DNA of 64,000 nucleotides. Origin: Nocardia sp. NBC_00565 (lineage in GTDB: Bacteria; Actinomycetota; Actinomycetes; Mycobacteriales; Mycobacteriaceae). Shown here in pieces: positions 53,936 through 63,536 of the stretch. Under the pieces are notes generated by a model. That model was not told the origin of the DNA and did not search any database. It was given only the letters and a program-made list of their open reading frames with translations. Position numbers and translations under genes: made by a program. Location of the stretch: contig NZ_CP107785.1 in assembly GCF_036345915.1 (NCBI RefSeq), positions 9,114,001-9,178,000 of the forward strand, written 5' to 3'. How positions within the stretch are numbered: position 1 is the first letter of the stretch; every line of letters begins with the position of its first letter.

Positions 53936-54141
53936 TGTGAAACGGTCTCATGTGCGGACCGGACGCGGCAGGGGTTTGTGGTGTCCCCGCGCCGCGTGCA
54001 GGGCTTGGCGCGGGGATCGCCGATACATCCGGTGTGGGAATTGGGATCCCACCGAAGTATCAGATCTCAATTTACTTCTGTCTGGAAATAATGGCGCGTT
54101 TTGTGAGTGGTGTCACAGTATGACCAGGTCCGACGGGGTGT
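53936..54141. other. Gap between the pseudogene and the helicase gene
   Basis: 206 bp with no gene. AT-rich at 54060-54120 (ATCTCAATTTACTTCTG, AATAATGGCGCG); possibly the old promoter of the pseudogene. Confidence 0.3.
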
Positions 54142-56187
54142 TCAGGCATTCGCGGCGGTCAGCCGCCGCAGTGCCTTCGTCACCACTTCCGGGTCGGCGG
54201 TCTCCCAGTACGGCGGCAGTGTGGCCCGCAGATAGCCGCCATAGCGCGCGGTCGCCAAGCGGGAATCGAGAATCGCGACGACACCGCGGTCATCGACGCT
54301 GCGCAACAGCCTGCCGGTGCCCTGGGCCAGCAGTAATGCGGCGTGGTTCGCCGCGACGGTCATGAAGCCGTTGCCGCCGCGCGACTCCACGGCCCGTTGC
54401 CGCGCGGTCAGCAGCGGATCGTCGGGACGCGGGAACGGGATCCGATCCAGGATCACCAGACTCAGCGACGGGCCCGGCACATCGACGCCCTGCCACAGCG
54501 AGAGCGTGCCGAACAGCGAGGTTTCCGGGTCGTCAGCGAACTTGCGGACCAGTGCGCCGGTTGCGTCGTCCCCTTGACACAAAACCGGCGTGTTCAGCCG
54601 CTCGCGCAGTGCCTCGGTGGCTGCCTTCGCGGCGCGCATCGAGGAGAACAGACCGAGCGTGCGGCCGCCCGCGGCGGTGATCAGCCGCTCGATCTCATCG
54701 AGATAGGCGGGCGCCAACCCGTCGCGGCCGGGTGCGGGCAGATGTTTGGCGACATACAGAATGCCGGACTTGGCATGGTCGAACGGCGAGCCGACATCGA
54801 GCGAACTCCAGCGCACGGTCTCCACGTCCGAGGGCGCCTGGGCGCCGTTGGCGGTGGCCGTATCGCTGCGGCTCGCCGTTTGCGCGGGCAGGCCCCAGGT
54901 GATCGCGAGTCCGTCGAAGGAACCGCCGATCTGCAGGGTCGCCGAGGTCAGCACGACGGTGGCGGTGCCGAAGAGTCTGCTGCGCAGTAGTCCACCCACC
55001 GAAAGCGGTGCCATCCGCAGGGTGCGCCGGGTGACGCCGCGGATCTCGTCGGCGGCGAGCCAGATGACATCGTGACGTTTGGCCGGATCGGGTTCGTCGA
55101 AGGCGGTCAGCGCGCGCACCGCGCTGTCGTGCACCTCATCGATGGCGGCCAGCGCCTGGGTGCGGGCGGCGGCGCTCTCCGGATCGCCCTGCGCGGTGGT
55201 GCCGCCCTGCGGTGCGAGTGCGGTGCGTGCGTTCCACGCGGCGTCGCGGACCAGCGCGAGTATCGGCGCGATGCCGTCGGGCAGCGCGTCCCAGCGGGCG
55301 GCGGGCAGTTCGTCCAGCACGGTGTCCCAGGCCTCGGCGGCCTCCTCGAGCCGGTCCACCTCCTGCTGGTCGATGAGTTTGGCGCAGCGCCGAGCGGCGG
55401 CGCTGACCGCCGAGGGCGCCAGTTCGGCGGTGGCCACGCCGGTGACCCGGTCGACCAGCTCGTGCGCCTCATCGATGACGACCACATCGTGTTCGGGCAG
55501 CACCTGGATGCCGCTGATCGCGTCGATGGCGAGCAGGGCGTGATTGGTCACCACCACATCGGCCTGTGCCGATTCCGCCCTGGCGCGCTCGGCGAAACAA
55601 TCCTGGCCGAAGGGACAGCGCGACTTGCCCAGGCATTCTCGCGACGACACGCTGACCTGCCGCCACGCCCGGTCGGTGACGCCGGGGACGATCTCGTCCC
55701 GGTCGCCGGTCTCGGTATCGGAGGCCCACTCGTTGAGCCGCTGCACCTCCCGGCCCAGCCGCGAGATCGCGAACGCGTCGAAGAGCTCGGCCTCCTGCGG
55801 CTCGTCCGGAATCACGCTATTGATCTTGTTCAGGCACAGATAGTTGTTGCGCCCCTTGAGGATCGCGAACTTCGCCGCGCGCCCGAGCGGCTTGCTCAGC
55901 GCCTCGGCCAGCCGCGGCAGATCCCGATCGACGAGCTGGCGCTGCAGCGCGATCGTCGCGGTCGACACCACCACCGTGCGCCCGGTCCGCACCGCGTGGC
56001 GCAGGCTCGGCACCAGATACGCCAGCGACTTCCCGGTCCCGGTGCCCGCCTGTACGGCGAGGTGCTCCTTGGTGTCGATCGCGTGGTCCACCGCCGCCGC
56101 CATCGTCACCTGCCCGACACGCTCCTTCCCGCCGAGCGCATGCACAGCGGTGGACAAAAGCTCGGGTACGGGAGGCAGTTCGGGCAC
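54142..56187 (-). CDS. dinG: DinG/XPD-type ATP-dependent DNA helicase
   Basis: 681 residues, superfamily 2 helicase. Walker A is AGTGTGKS (47-54), DEAH at 239-242 (VVVIDEAHELVD), and motif VI QGTGRLLRSVDDRG near the C-terminus. Four cysteines C118 (YLC), C185 (REC), C191 (RCPF) and C197 (QDC) are placed to bind a 4Fe-4S cluster as in XPD and DinG. It unwinds 5' to 3' DNA, including forked and R-loop structures. The GTG at 56187 has TAGGCT ending 6 nt upstream. Convergent with nothing; adjacent to pncA. Confidence 0.93.
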   Translation of the reverse strand: MPELPPVPELLSTAVHALGGKERVGQVTMAAAVDHAIDTKEHLAVQAGTGTGKSLAYLVPSLRHAVRTGRTVVVSTATIALQRQLVDRDLPRLAEALSKPLGRAAKFAILKGRNNYLCLNKINSVIPDEPQEAELFDAFAISRLGREVQRLNEWASDTETGDRDEIVPGVTDRAWRQVSVSSRECLGKSRCPFGQDCFAERARAESAQADVVVTNHALLAIDAISGIQVLPEHDVVVIDEAHELVDRVTGVATAELAPSAVSAAARRCAKLIDQQEVDRLEEAAEAWDTVLDELPAARWDALPDGIAPILALVRDAAWNARTALAPQGGTTAQGDPESAAARTQALAAIDEVHDSAVRALTAFDEPDPAKRHDVIWLAADEIRGVTRRTLRMAPLSVGGLLRSRLFGTATVVLTSATLQIGGSFDGLAITWGLPAQTASRSDTATANGAQAPSDVETVRWSSLDVGSPFDHAKSGILYVAKHLPAPGRDGLAPAYLDEIERLITAAGGRTLGLFSSMRAAKAATEALRERLNTPVLCQGDDATGALVRKFADDPETSLFGTLSLWQGVDVPGPSLSLVILDRIPFPRPDDPLLTARQRAVESRGGNGFMTVAANHAALLLAQGTGRLLRSVDDRGVVAILDSRLATARYGGYLRATLPPYWETADPEVVTKALRRLTAANA

Positions 56188-56193
56188 GCGACG

Positions 56194-56199
56194 AGCCTA
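56194..56199 (-). promoter_or_regulatory. -10-like hexamer (TAGGCT) before the helicase gene
   Basis: On the minus strand TAGGCT ends 6 nt before GTG 56187; no ribosome site. Confidence 0.4.
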
Positions 56200-56295
56200 C
56201 TGGTTCGGACCGACAGAGATCGCCGCCCTTTCCGGTCATTGTGGGGCCGTCGCATACCGCGTGGACACGACCTCGGCGTGTCGTGCGGCAGGTCG

Positions 56296-56862
56296 CTACT
56301 TGGCGACCGAACCCTCGAGGTCGACGCCCGCCATGCGCATGCGGTCGAGCGCGGCGATGGTGGTGCCGGCGTCGACTCCGGCGGTGAAGTCCAGCAGGAC
56401 CCGGGTGTCGAAGCCTTCGATGCGGGCATCCAGCGCGGTCGCGCGCACACAGTGATCGGTCGCTATCCCGACGATGTCGAGTTCATCGACGCCGTGCTCG
56501 CGCAGCCAGTCCGCGAGGCCCGTGCCATCCTCGGTCGCGCCTTCGAAACCCGAATAGGCGGCGGAGTATTGACCCTTGGAGAAGATCTCTCGGATCGGCG
56601 CGGTATCCAGGTTCGGGTGGAAGTCCGCGCCCGACGTGCCGACCCGGCAGTGCGGCGGCCACGTGTCCACGTAATCGGGGTTTTCGGAGAAATGGCCGCC
56701 CGGATCGATGTGGTAGTCGCGGGTGGCCACGACCACGCTGTAGTGCGCGGAGTTCAGGTATGCACTGATCCGGCGGGCGACCCTGGCCCCACCACTGACG
56801 GCGAGTGATCCGCCCTCGCAGAAATCGTTCTGCACGTCGACGATGATCAACGCCCGGTTCAT
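56296..56862 (-). CDS. pncA: Nicotinamidase
   Basis: 188 residues, hydrolyses nicotinamide to nicotinate in NAD salvage; it also activates pyrazinamide in mycobacteria. Catalytic triad D9 (IIVDVQNDF), K96 (FSKGQYSA) and C138 (ATDHCVRAT). Metal ligands D49, H51, H57 and H71 (TRDYHIDPGGHF, PPHC). ATG at 56862 with GGAAGGTGAGG upstream. It is 84 bp from pncB, whose product uses nicotinate, on the same strand; in M. tuberculosis the two genes are far apart. Confidence 0.95.
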   Translation of the reverse strand: MNRALIIVDVQNDFCEGGSLAVSGGARVARRISAYLNSAHYSVVVATRDYHIDPGGHFSENPDYVDTWPPHCRVGTSGADFHPNLDTAPIREIFSKGQYSAAYSGFEGATEDGTGLADWLREHGVDELDIVGIATDHCVRATALDARIEGFDTRVLLDFTAGVDAGTTIAALDRMRMAGVDLEGSVAK

Positions 56863-56945
56863 GTCGACCTCACCTTCCAAGATGTGAGCGCCGAGATGTA
56901 AACGTTCGGGCTCCTGTCTGTGGATTACATTGTGCCGCCTGATCG

Positions 56946-58319
56946 TCAACTCAGAAATGTTGTCGGAATCGCGGGCTCCCCATCCGACAGTTTCAGGCCC
57001 TCCCACGGCAGGCTGACCAACCCGCGCGAGACCAATTTCCGGCTGTCCGCGAGCGTGGCCACGCCATCGACCGGCTCGCCGCCGCGCACCAGCGGCACCA
57101 ACAGCTCGCGCGCCTCGAATCCGTTGGCGGCGGGCGGAGTCCCGAGGGCCGGGTAAACGATCTCCTCGACCACGGTGCCGGTTCGGCGCGCCAACCGAAC
57201 CGCCTTCTTGGTGCCCCCGCGCGACTCCTTGTGACTGCTGCGCTTGGCGACCGGCAGCCCGTCCACTTCGACCAGCTTGTAGACCATGCCCGCGGTTGGC
57301 GCACCGGATCCGGTGACCAGCGAGGTGCCGACGCCATAGGCATCGACGGGTTCGGCGCGCAGTGCGGCGATCGAGTACTCGTCGAGATCGCCGGAGACCA
57401 CGATGCGGGTGTTGGTCGCGCCGAGTCGGTCGAGTTGGTCGCGCACCTGCCTGGCCAGCACGCCGAGATCACCGGAATCGATACGCACACCGCCCAATTC
57501 GGGCCCGGCGACCTCGATGGCGGTGGCCACGCCCTGGGTGATGTCGAAGGTGTCGACCAACAGCGTGGTGCCGATGCCGAGCGCCTCGATCTGACTGCGG
57601 AACGCGGCCGCCTCGTGCGCGCCGTCGGCGGCACTGTGCAGCAGGGTGAACGCGTGCGCGCTGGTACCCGCGCCCGGCACGCCGAAGCGGCGCACCGCCT
57701 CCAGATTCGAGGTCGCGTCGAAGCCGGCCAGATATGCGGCGCGCGAACTGGCCGGCGCGGCGAGTTCGTGGGTGCGGCGCGAGCCCATCTCGATCATGCG
57801 GCGGCCCGCGGCCGCGCTCACCATGCGGGCCGCGGCCGAGGCGATCGCGCTGTCGTGATTGAGAACCGATAGGGCCAGAGTCTCCAGCAGGACGCATTCG
57901 GCGAAGCTGCCCCGGACCGAAAGGATCGGGGAGCCCGGGAAATACAGCTCGCCCTCGGCATAGCCGTCGATATCGCCGGTGAAGCGGTAGTCGCGCAGCC
58001 ATTCGACGGTCTTCGCGTCCAGGAAGCCCGCCGCGATCGCCAGCTCCGGTTCCTCGAAACGGAACTGCGTCAGCGCCTCGAGTAGTCGGCCGGTGCCCGC
58101 GACCACGCCGTAGCGGCGACCGTGGGGCAAGCGTCGGGCAAACACCTCGAAGGTGCACCGACGGTGCGCCGAGCCGTCGCCGAGCGCGGCGGCGAGCATG
58201 GTCAGTTCGTACTGATCGGTCAGCAGAGCTGTGTTGTTTCCAGCGACCTGCGAGCAGTCGCCAGCGGTGTTGTTTCCAGCGGCCTGCAAGCCGTCGCCAA
58301 CGGTGTTGCGCACGTCCAC
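56946..58319 (-). CDS. pncB: Nicotinate phosphoribosyltransferase
   Basis: 457 residues. It makes nicotinate mononucleotide from nicotinate, PRPP and ATP. Family marks are LLTDQYELTMLAAAL, FEVFARRLPHGRRYGVVAGTGRLLEAL, MIEMGSRRTHE, AYLAGFDATSN, AFTLLHSAADGAHEAAAF, and VRIDSGDLGVLARQVRDQLD. GTG at 58319 chosen because TACAGT ends 7 nt upstream. The first 34 residues are unusual: two copies of a 12-residue repeat (NTVGDGLQAAGN, NTAGDCSQVAGN) before the family N-terminus. Divergent from clpS. Confidence 0.95.
   Translation of the reverse strand: MDVRNTVGDGLQAAGNNTAGDCSQVAGNNTALLTDQYELTMLAAALGDGSAHRRCTFEVFARRLPHGRRYGVVAGTGRLLEALTQFRFEEPELAIAAGFLDAKTVEWLRDYRFTGDIDGYAEGELYFPGSPILSVRGSFAECVLLETLALSVLNHDSAIASAAARMVSAAAGRRMIEMGSRRTHELAAPASSRAAYLAGFDATSNLEAVRRFGVPGAGTSAHAFTLLHSAADGAHEAAAFRSQIEALGIGTTLLVDTFDITQGVATAIEVAGPELGGVRIDSGDLGVLARQVRDQLDRLGATNTRIVVSGDLDEYSIAALRAEPVDAYGVGTSLVTGSGAPTAGMVYKLVEVDGLPVAKRSSHKESRGGTKKAVRLARRTGTVVEEIVYPALGTPPAANGFEARELLVPLVRGGEPVDGVATLADSRKLVSRGLVSLPWEGLKLSDGEPAIPTTFLS
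58231..58302. repeat. 36-bp tandem duplication in the 5' end of pncB
   Basis: Copy A 58231-58266 and copy B 58267-58302, 31 of 36 bases alike, with a partial third copy at 58303-58310. Unit is 12 codons, so frame is kept. Adds length to the N-terminus of PncB. Confidence 0.8.
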
Positions 58320-58326
58320 GCAAGCC

Positions 58327-58332
58327 ACTGTA
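58327..58332 (-). promoter_or_regulatory. -10-like hexamer (TACAGT) before pncB
   Basis: On the minus strand TACAGT ends 7 nt before GTG 58319. Candidate leaderless promoter, identical hexamer to nucS. Confidence 0.4.
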
Positions 58333-58398
58333 GACAGCGGTCGCGCGCATGATAGGCCGCCGCACTCGGGATGTCCCCGAAACATGGTTGGACGGGTG

Positions 58399-58426
58399 TT
58401 GTGTATCCGGAGTCGAGTCGTACCCT
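58399..58426 (+). promoter_or_regulatory. Candidate promoter of clpS
   Basis: TTGTGT (58399-58404), 16-bp spacer, TACCCT (58421-58426), which ends 7 nt before the clpS ATG. Fits a leaderless transcript. Confidence 0.5.
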
Positions 58427-58433
58427 GAGTGTT

Positions 58434-58754
58434 ATGGGCTTGTGCAAAGCGAACGCGACACTGTCGGCGGCACAGGCGACTCCGGAGGCGGTGGAGTACA
58501 CCGAGATCCTGGAGGCCGAGGACCGTCCATGGGTCACGGTGGTGTGGGACGATCCGGTCAACCTCATGCACTACGTCGCGTACATCTTCCAGAAGCTGTT
58601 CGGCTACAGCAAAGCGAAGGCGACCGAATTGATGCTCAAGGTGCACAACGAGGGCAAGGCGGTGGTGTCGTCGGGTTCGCGGGACAAAATGGAACAGGAC
58701 GTGCGTCGGCTGCACGCCGCGGGACTCTGGGCGACCATGCAGCGAGACGACTGA
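58434..58754 (+). CDS. clpS: ATP-dependent Clp protease adaptor ClpS
   Basis: 106 residues. ClpS brings N-degron substrates to the ClpC1/ClpA chaperone for ClpP. The core is [72 protein letters not shown]; the DDPVN and HNEGKA motifs form the residue pocket. ATG 58434 with a -10-like TACCCT 7 nt upstream. Followed by DUF2017 and a P1 peptidase, the standard order in mycobacteria. Confidence 0.95.
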   Translation: MGLCKANATLSAAQATPEAVEYTEILEAEDRPWVTVVWDDPVNLMHYVAYIFQKLFGYSKAKATELMLKVHNEGKAVVSSGSRDKMEQDVRRLHAAGLWATMQRDD

Positions 58755-58764
58755 CCGGTACGAC

Positions 58765-58770
58765 TACCCT
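58765..58770 (+). promoter_or_regulatory. -10-like hexamer (TACCCT) before the DUF2017 gene
   Basis: TACCCT ends 7 nt before the GTG start, the same hexamer and spacing as for clpS. Confidence 0.45.
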
Positions 58771-58777
58771 GACGTCA

Positions 58778-59347
58778 GTGCGTAAGTGGAGCCGGAAGAA
58801 CTCGCTGAGCGGCCTCAAACTGCGATCCGAGATGGATGCGCGTGAGGCGAGTGTGCTGCGGTCGCTGGTCGGCGCGGTCTCCGGGCTGCTGACCGACCGG
58901 GCCCAATCCGCACCGGACGACGAGCTCGCCGAGCTCACCGGGCTGCGGAGCGGCAACACCGACCCGCCCGACGATCCCCGGCTGCACCGGCTGCTGCCGG
59001 ACTTCCATCGCAGCGAACCCGGATCCCCCGACGCCGACCGCGCCGACCTCAACAGCGCGCTGCGCGGTCTGCACGAGCCGGAGATCATCGACGCCAAGCT
59101 GGCCGCGGGGTCAGTGGTGCTGAATACGGTGCCCACCGACGGTGGGAAGATCGTGCTGACCCCCGAACAAGCCGACGCCTGGTTGACCGCGCTCACCGAT
59201 GTGCGGTTGGCGCTGGGCACGGTGCTCGAGATCGACGCGGAGACACCTGATCAGCTCGAACCCGATGACCCGCGCGGGCCGCATCTGGATGTCTACCACT
59301 GGCTTACGTGGATGCAGGATTCGTTGCTGCAAGCCCTGGCGCCCTGA
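58778..59347 (+). CDS. DUF2017 family protein
   Basis: 189 residues, soluble. It opens VRKWSRKNSLSGLKLRSEMDAREASVLRSLVGAVSGLLTDR, with a helical middle and the C-terminal LTPEQADAWLTALTDVRLALGTVLEI and VYHWLTWMQDSLLQAL, which are conserved across Mycobacteriales. Always directly after clpS; a link to proteolysis is inferred from context only. GTG start with a -10-like element. Confidence 0.88.
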   Translation: MRKWSRKNSLSGLKLRSEMDAREASVLRSLVGAVSGLLTDRAQSAPDDELAELTGLRSGNTDPPDDPRLHRLLPDFHRSEPGSPDADRADLNSALRGLHEPEIIDAKLAAGSVVLNTVPTDGGKIVLTPEQADAWLTALTDVRLALGTVLEIDAETPDQLEPDDPRGPHLDVYHWLTWMQDSLLQALAP

Positions 59348-59372
59348 CGGCCGTCGTCCCCGCGAAAGCCGG

Positions 59373-59534
59373 ATGACGCAGCAAGGATCGGCGGCGCGCA
59401 GTACCGGGCCGAAACAGGTTGGGGCGCAAGGAGCTGCGCAGACCGGACTGAACACTTCTTTTGTGGAGACCGGATCGAAGCCGAGCCGGAGGTCGGTGCG
59501 ATTCGTGACGAGTAGTCAGGAGCTGCAGCGGTGA
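59373..59534 (+). CDS. Possible bridging small ORF before the P1 peptidase
   Basis: A 53-residue frame (MTQQGSAARSTGPKQVGAQG...) whose TGA overlaps the downstream GTG (GTGA), and whose last codons hold the AGGAG ribosome site of that gene. It is the same arrangement as in the argS-lysA and thrC-thrB gaps but unrelated in sequence. It lies just after an inverted repeat GTCGTCCCCGCG/AAAGCCGGATGAC (59353-59377). A coding role is uncertain. Confidence 0.25.
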   Translation: MTQQGSAARSTGPKQVGAQGAAQTGLNTSFVETGSKPSRRSVRFVTSSQELQR

Positions 59535-60589
59535 ATACACAAGCGGGACAGCGGAATTCGCTCACCGATGTCGCTGGGCTGTTGGTCGGGCATCATCACG
59601 TGCTCGATCCGGACGCCACGCTGGGTTCCGGCCCGGCGACCGGCTGCACGGTGGTGCGCGTGCCGGGCGGCGCCATCGCCGCCGTCGATGTGCGCGGGGG
59701 CGGGCCGGGGACCAGGGAAACCGATCTGCTCGATCCGGGTAACACTGTGCGCCAGGTGAATTCGATCCTGCTCACCGGCGGCAGCGCGTATGGACTCGCG
59801 GCCGCCGATGGCGTGATGCGCTGGCTGGAGGAACATCGCGAGGGTATCCCGATGGATCCGACCGACCCGAGTCGCGTGGTGCCGATCGTCCCCGCCGCGG
59901 TGATCTTCGATCTTCCGGTGGGAGAGTGGCGGATTCGGCCCACCGCCGACTTCGGATTCCTGGCGGCCGAGGCGGCGGCGGTCGAGTTCGAGCGCGGTTC
60001 CGTCGGCGCTGGGGTCGGCGCGCGCGCCGGTTCGATCAAGGGCGGTGTCGGCACCGCGAGTGTGGTGCTCGGCGAGGGTCCCGCCGCGGGCGTCACCGTA
60101 TCGGCGCTGATCGTCGCCAATCCCGTCGGTTCGGTCTTCGACCCGCGCACCGGCCTGCCCTGGGGTAGCGGCACCGACGGTCCCGGCCATTTCGGCTTAC
60201 ATCCGGCAACCCTCGATCAGTTGGCCGTTGCCAACGCCCTTCCGGTCAAGGGCACAGTTCTCAACACGACCATCGGTGTGGTCGCCACCGATGCGCCCTT
60301 GGACCCCATGGGCTGCAAACGCATGGCCACCACCGCCCACGACGGCCTCGCCCGCGCGATTCGCCCCGCCCACTCACCCCTCGACGGCGACACCCTTTTC
60401 GCCCTCGCCACCGGCACCGCACAGATCCCGGACTTCCCGATGCCGCCCGCCTTCCCCGCGGACCTGCTCCTCCTGGACGCCGTCTGCACCGCCGCCGCCG
60501 TCTGCGTCGAGCGCGCCATTGTCGACGCCATTCTCTCGGCGCAATCCGTCGCTGGCATCCCCGCCTACTCCGACCTCTTCCCCCGCTGA
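59531..60589 (+). CDS. P1-family aminopeptidase (DmpA/peptidase S58 type)
   Basis: 352 residues. These Ntn-like hydrolases cleave themselves before the nucleophile. The expected site is in KGTVLNTTIGVVATDAPLD, giving T246 as the new N-terminus. Other marks are VGHHHVLDPDATLGSGPATGCTVV, LTGGSAYGLAAADGVMRWLEE, GVGARAGSIKGGVGTAS, and GCKRMATTAHDGLARAI with a conserved motif. Substrate unknown. GTG with AGGAGCTG upstream. Part of the clpS-DUF2017-peptidase-mec-cysO-cysM run. Confidence 0.9.
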   Translation: MNTQAGQRNSLTDVAGLLVGHHHVLDPDATLGSGPATGCTVVRVPGGAIAAVDVRGGGPGTRETDLLDPGNTVRQVNSILLTGGSAYGLAAADGVMRWLEEHREGIPMDPTDPSRVVPIVPAAVIFDLPVGEWRIRPTADFGFLAAEAAAVEFERGSVGAGVGARAGSIKGGVGTASVVLGEGPAAGVTVSALIVANPVGSVFDPRTGLPWGSGTDGPGHFGLHPATLDQLAVANALPVKGTVLNTTIGVVATDAPLDPMGCKRMATTAHDGLARAIRPAHSPLDGDTLFALATGTAQIPDFPMPPAFPADLLLLDAVCTAAAVCVERAIVDAILSAQSVAGIPAYSDLFPR

Positions 60590-60835
60590 CGGCGCGCTGG
60601 TCTGGCGAATCGGGTCTCCGCACATTTTCGCGAGTTGGCGCACACCTTCGTGGGTCCGCGCACATCGACTCACCGCGCGACACGCCGAGCTGAAAACGCG
60701 AAAGTCTGCGCGAGCCTGGTGAACAGCGCTGGTACGGGCGCGGATGGCGGTAACTCCCGGTCGCCGGCACCCGATCGCCCGTCGTTGCAGCACCGGGATT
60801 GCAGCCGCGGAAAGGGTACCGCCCGACAGGGCGCT
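60590..60835 (+). other. Gap upstream of mec
   Basis: First 246 bp of a 325-bp gap. CG-rich with short repeated CGCACA and GCGCG words at 60615-60665 (TCCGCACATTTTCGCGAG, TCCGCGCACATCGACTC) but no gene seen. It ends at the SigR/SigH-type promoter. Confidence 0.35.
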
Positions 60836-60862
60836 GGGAATAGCCGAATATTCTGGGTCGTT
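60836..60862 (+). promoter_or_regulatory. SigR/SigH-type promoter of mec-cysO-cysM
   Basis: GGGAAT (60836-60841), 18-nt spacer, GTT (60860-60862) is an exact match to the SigR consensus of Streptomyces and the SigH type of M. tuberculosis. It lies 52 nt before the mec GTG. The sigma factor responds to thiol oxidation, which fits a cysteine pathway used under oxidative stress. Confidence 0.65.
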
Positions 60863-60914
60863 GTCGGGTGCGATAGATCGGCAGCAGCGTGCCGAATTGC
60901 GGAAGGGTTTACTC

Positions 60915-62614
<1,700 letters not shown>

Positions 62615-62726
62615 GCCCGGCCGGTTTCGTCGGCCGCTCGGTCGTTGTATCCCGGTACTCTCGAAAGAGCGGGCTCGTGGTCGAGTGCAGCTGTCGACGG
62701 CGTGACCGCTCGACGAGGAGGTTGCG

Positions 62727-63458
62727 ATGACCGGTGGTTCGGGAATCGGTTCGTCGTTCGATCCGGAGCGGATCGCCGCACTGCGGGCCCAGTTGGGGCA
62801 GCCGGTCGGTTCGACGCCCGGCGTGCCGCCCCCCGGCACGCCGACCAAGCCGAACAACTTCGCCCCCGTCAAACAGCTCTGGCTGCGCGCGGGCATCACC
62901 ATCACCGCATTCGTCGCCCTGCTCTACGGCATCGAGGGCGTCGATGAGCTCGACGACAACAAACTCGACTACTCCGGCATCGAGCCACGCGAGGCGGACG
63001 GTCTGTGGGGCATCCTCTGGGCCCCGGTCTTGCACCACGGTTGGGACCATCTGTTCGCCAATACGCTCCCGGTGCTGGTCCTGGGTTTCATCACGCTGCT
63101 GGCGGGCATCGGGCGCGGGTTGGCGGCGACCGCGATCATCTGGATCGTGGCCGGCGTGGGCGTCTGGCTCACCGGCGCCACCGGATCGGTGCATCTCGGC
63201 GCGTCCTCGCTGATCTTCGGCTGGTTGACCTTCCTGATCTCGCGCGGCTGGTTCGCCCGCAATATCGTGCAGATCGGCATCGGCCTGGTTGTACTGGCGA
63301 TTTACGGCTCCGTGCTGTGGGGTGTGCTACCCGGACAGCCCGGAATCTCTTGGCAGGGACATCTTTTCGGGGCGGTGGGTGGAGTGCTTGCCGGTTGGGT
63401 ACTCTCCGGAGATGAACGTCGACACCGTCGCGGGGAACGAGCCGGAGTCAATGCGTAG
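62727..63458 (+). CDS. Rhomboid-family intramembrane serine protease
   Basis: 243 residues. Cytosolic N-terminal tail (residues 1-50, Pro/Gly-rich), then six hydrophobic segments. The HxxxN oxyanion motif is HLFAN (H108, N112); the catalytic serine is S160 in VHLGASSLIFGW; the histidine is H212 in ISWQGHLFGAVGG. ATG preceded by GAGGAGG. It matches the M. tuberculosis gene after cysM. Substrate unknown. Loops L1 acidic (DELDDNKLDYSGIEPREADG). Confidence 0.92.
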   Translation: MTGGSGIGSSFDPERIAALRAQLGQPVGSTPGVPPPGTPTKPNNFAPVKQLWLRAGITITAFVALLYGIEGVDELDDNKLDYSGIEPREADGLWGILWAPVLHHGWDHLFANTLPVLVLGFITLLAGIGRGLAATAIIWIVAGVGVWLTGATGSVHLGASSLIFGWLTFLISRGWFARNIVQIGIGLVVLAIYGSVLWGVLPGQPGISWQGHLFGAVGGVLAGWVLSGDERRHRRGERAGVNA

Positions 63459-63524
63459 TCGCGGTATTCGTGCGACTGGCAGCCGAATGTGGGGGATCGG
63501 TTCTTGACTGAGAAATCGTCGTGG

Positions 63525-63530
63525 CAGCAT
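63525..63530 (+). promoter_or_regulatory. -10-like hexamer (CAGCAT) before the MBL-fold gene
   Basis: CAGCAT ends 6 nt before ATG 63537, and GGGGGA lies between them, which could also act as a ribosome site. Ambiguous. Confidence 0.25.
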
Positions 63531-63536
63531 GGGGGA

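Noticed and set aside
53481..54365. 294-codon plus-strand ORF over the pseudogene
   Set aside because: Opposite strand of the methyltransferase remnant and the helicase end; low-complexity Ser/Arg.
55072..56808. 578-codon plus-strand ORF
   Set aside because: Antisense to dinG and pncA.
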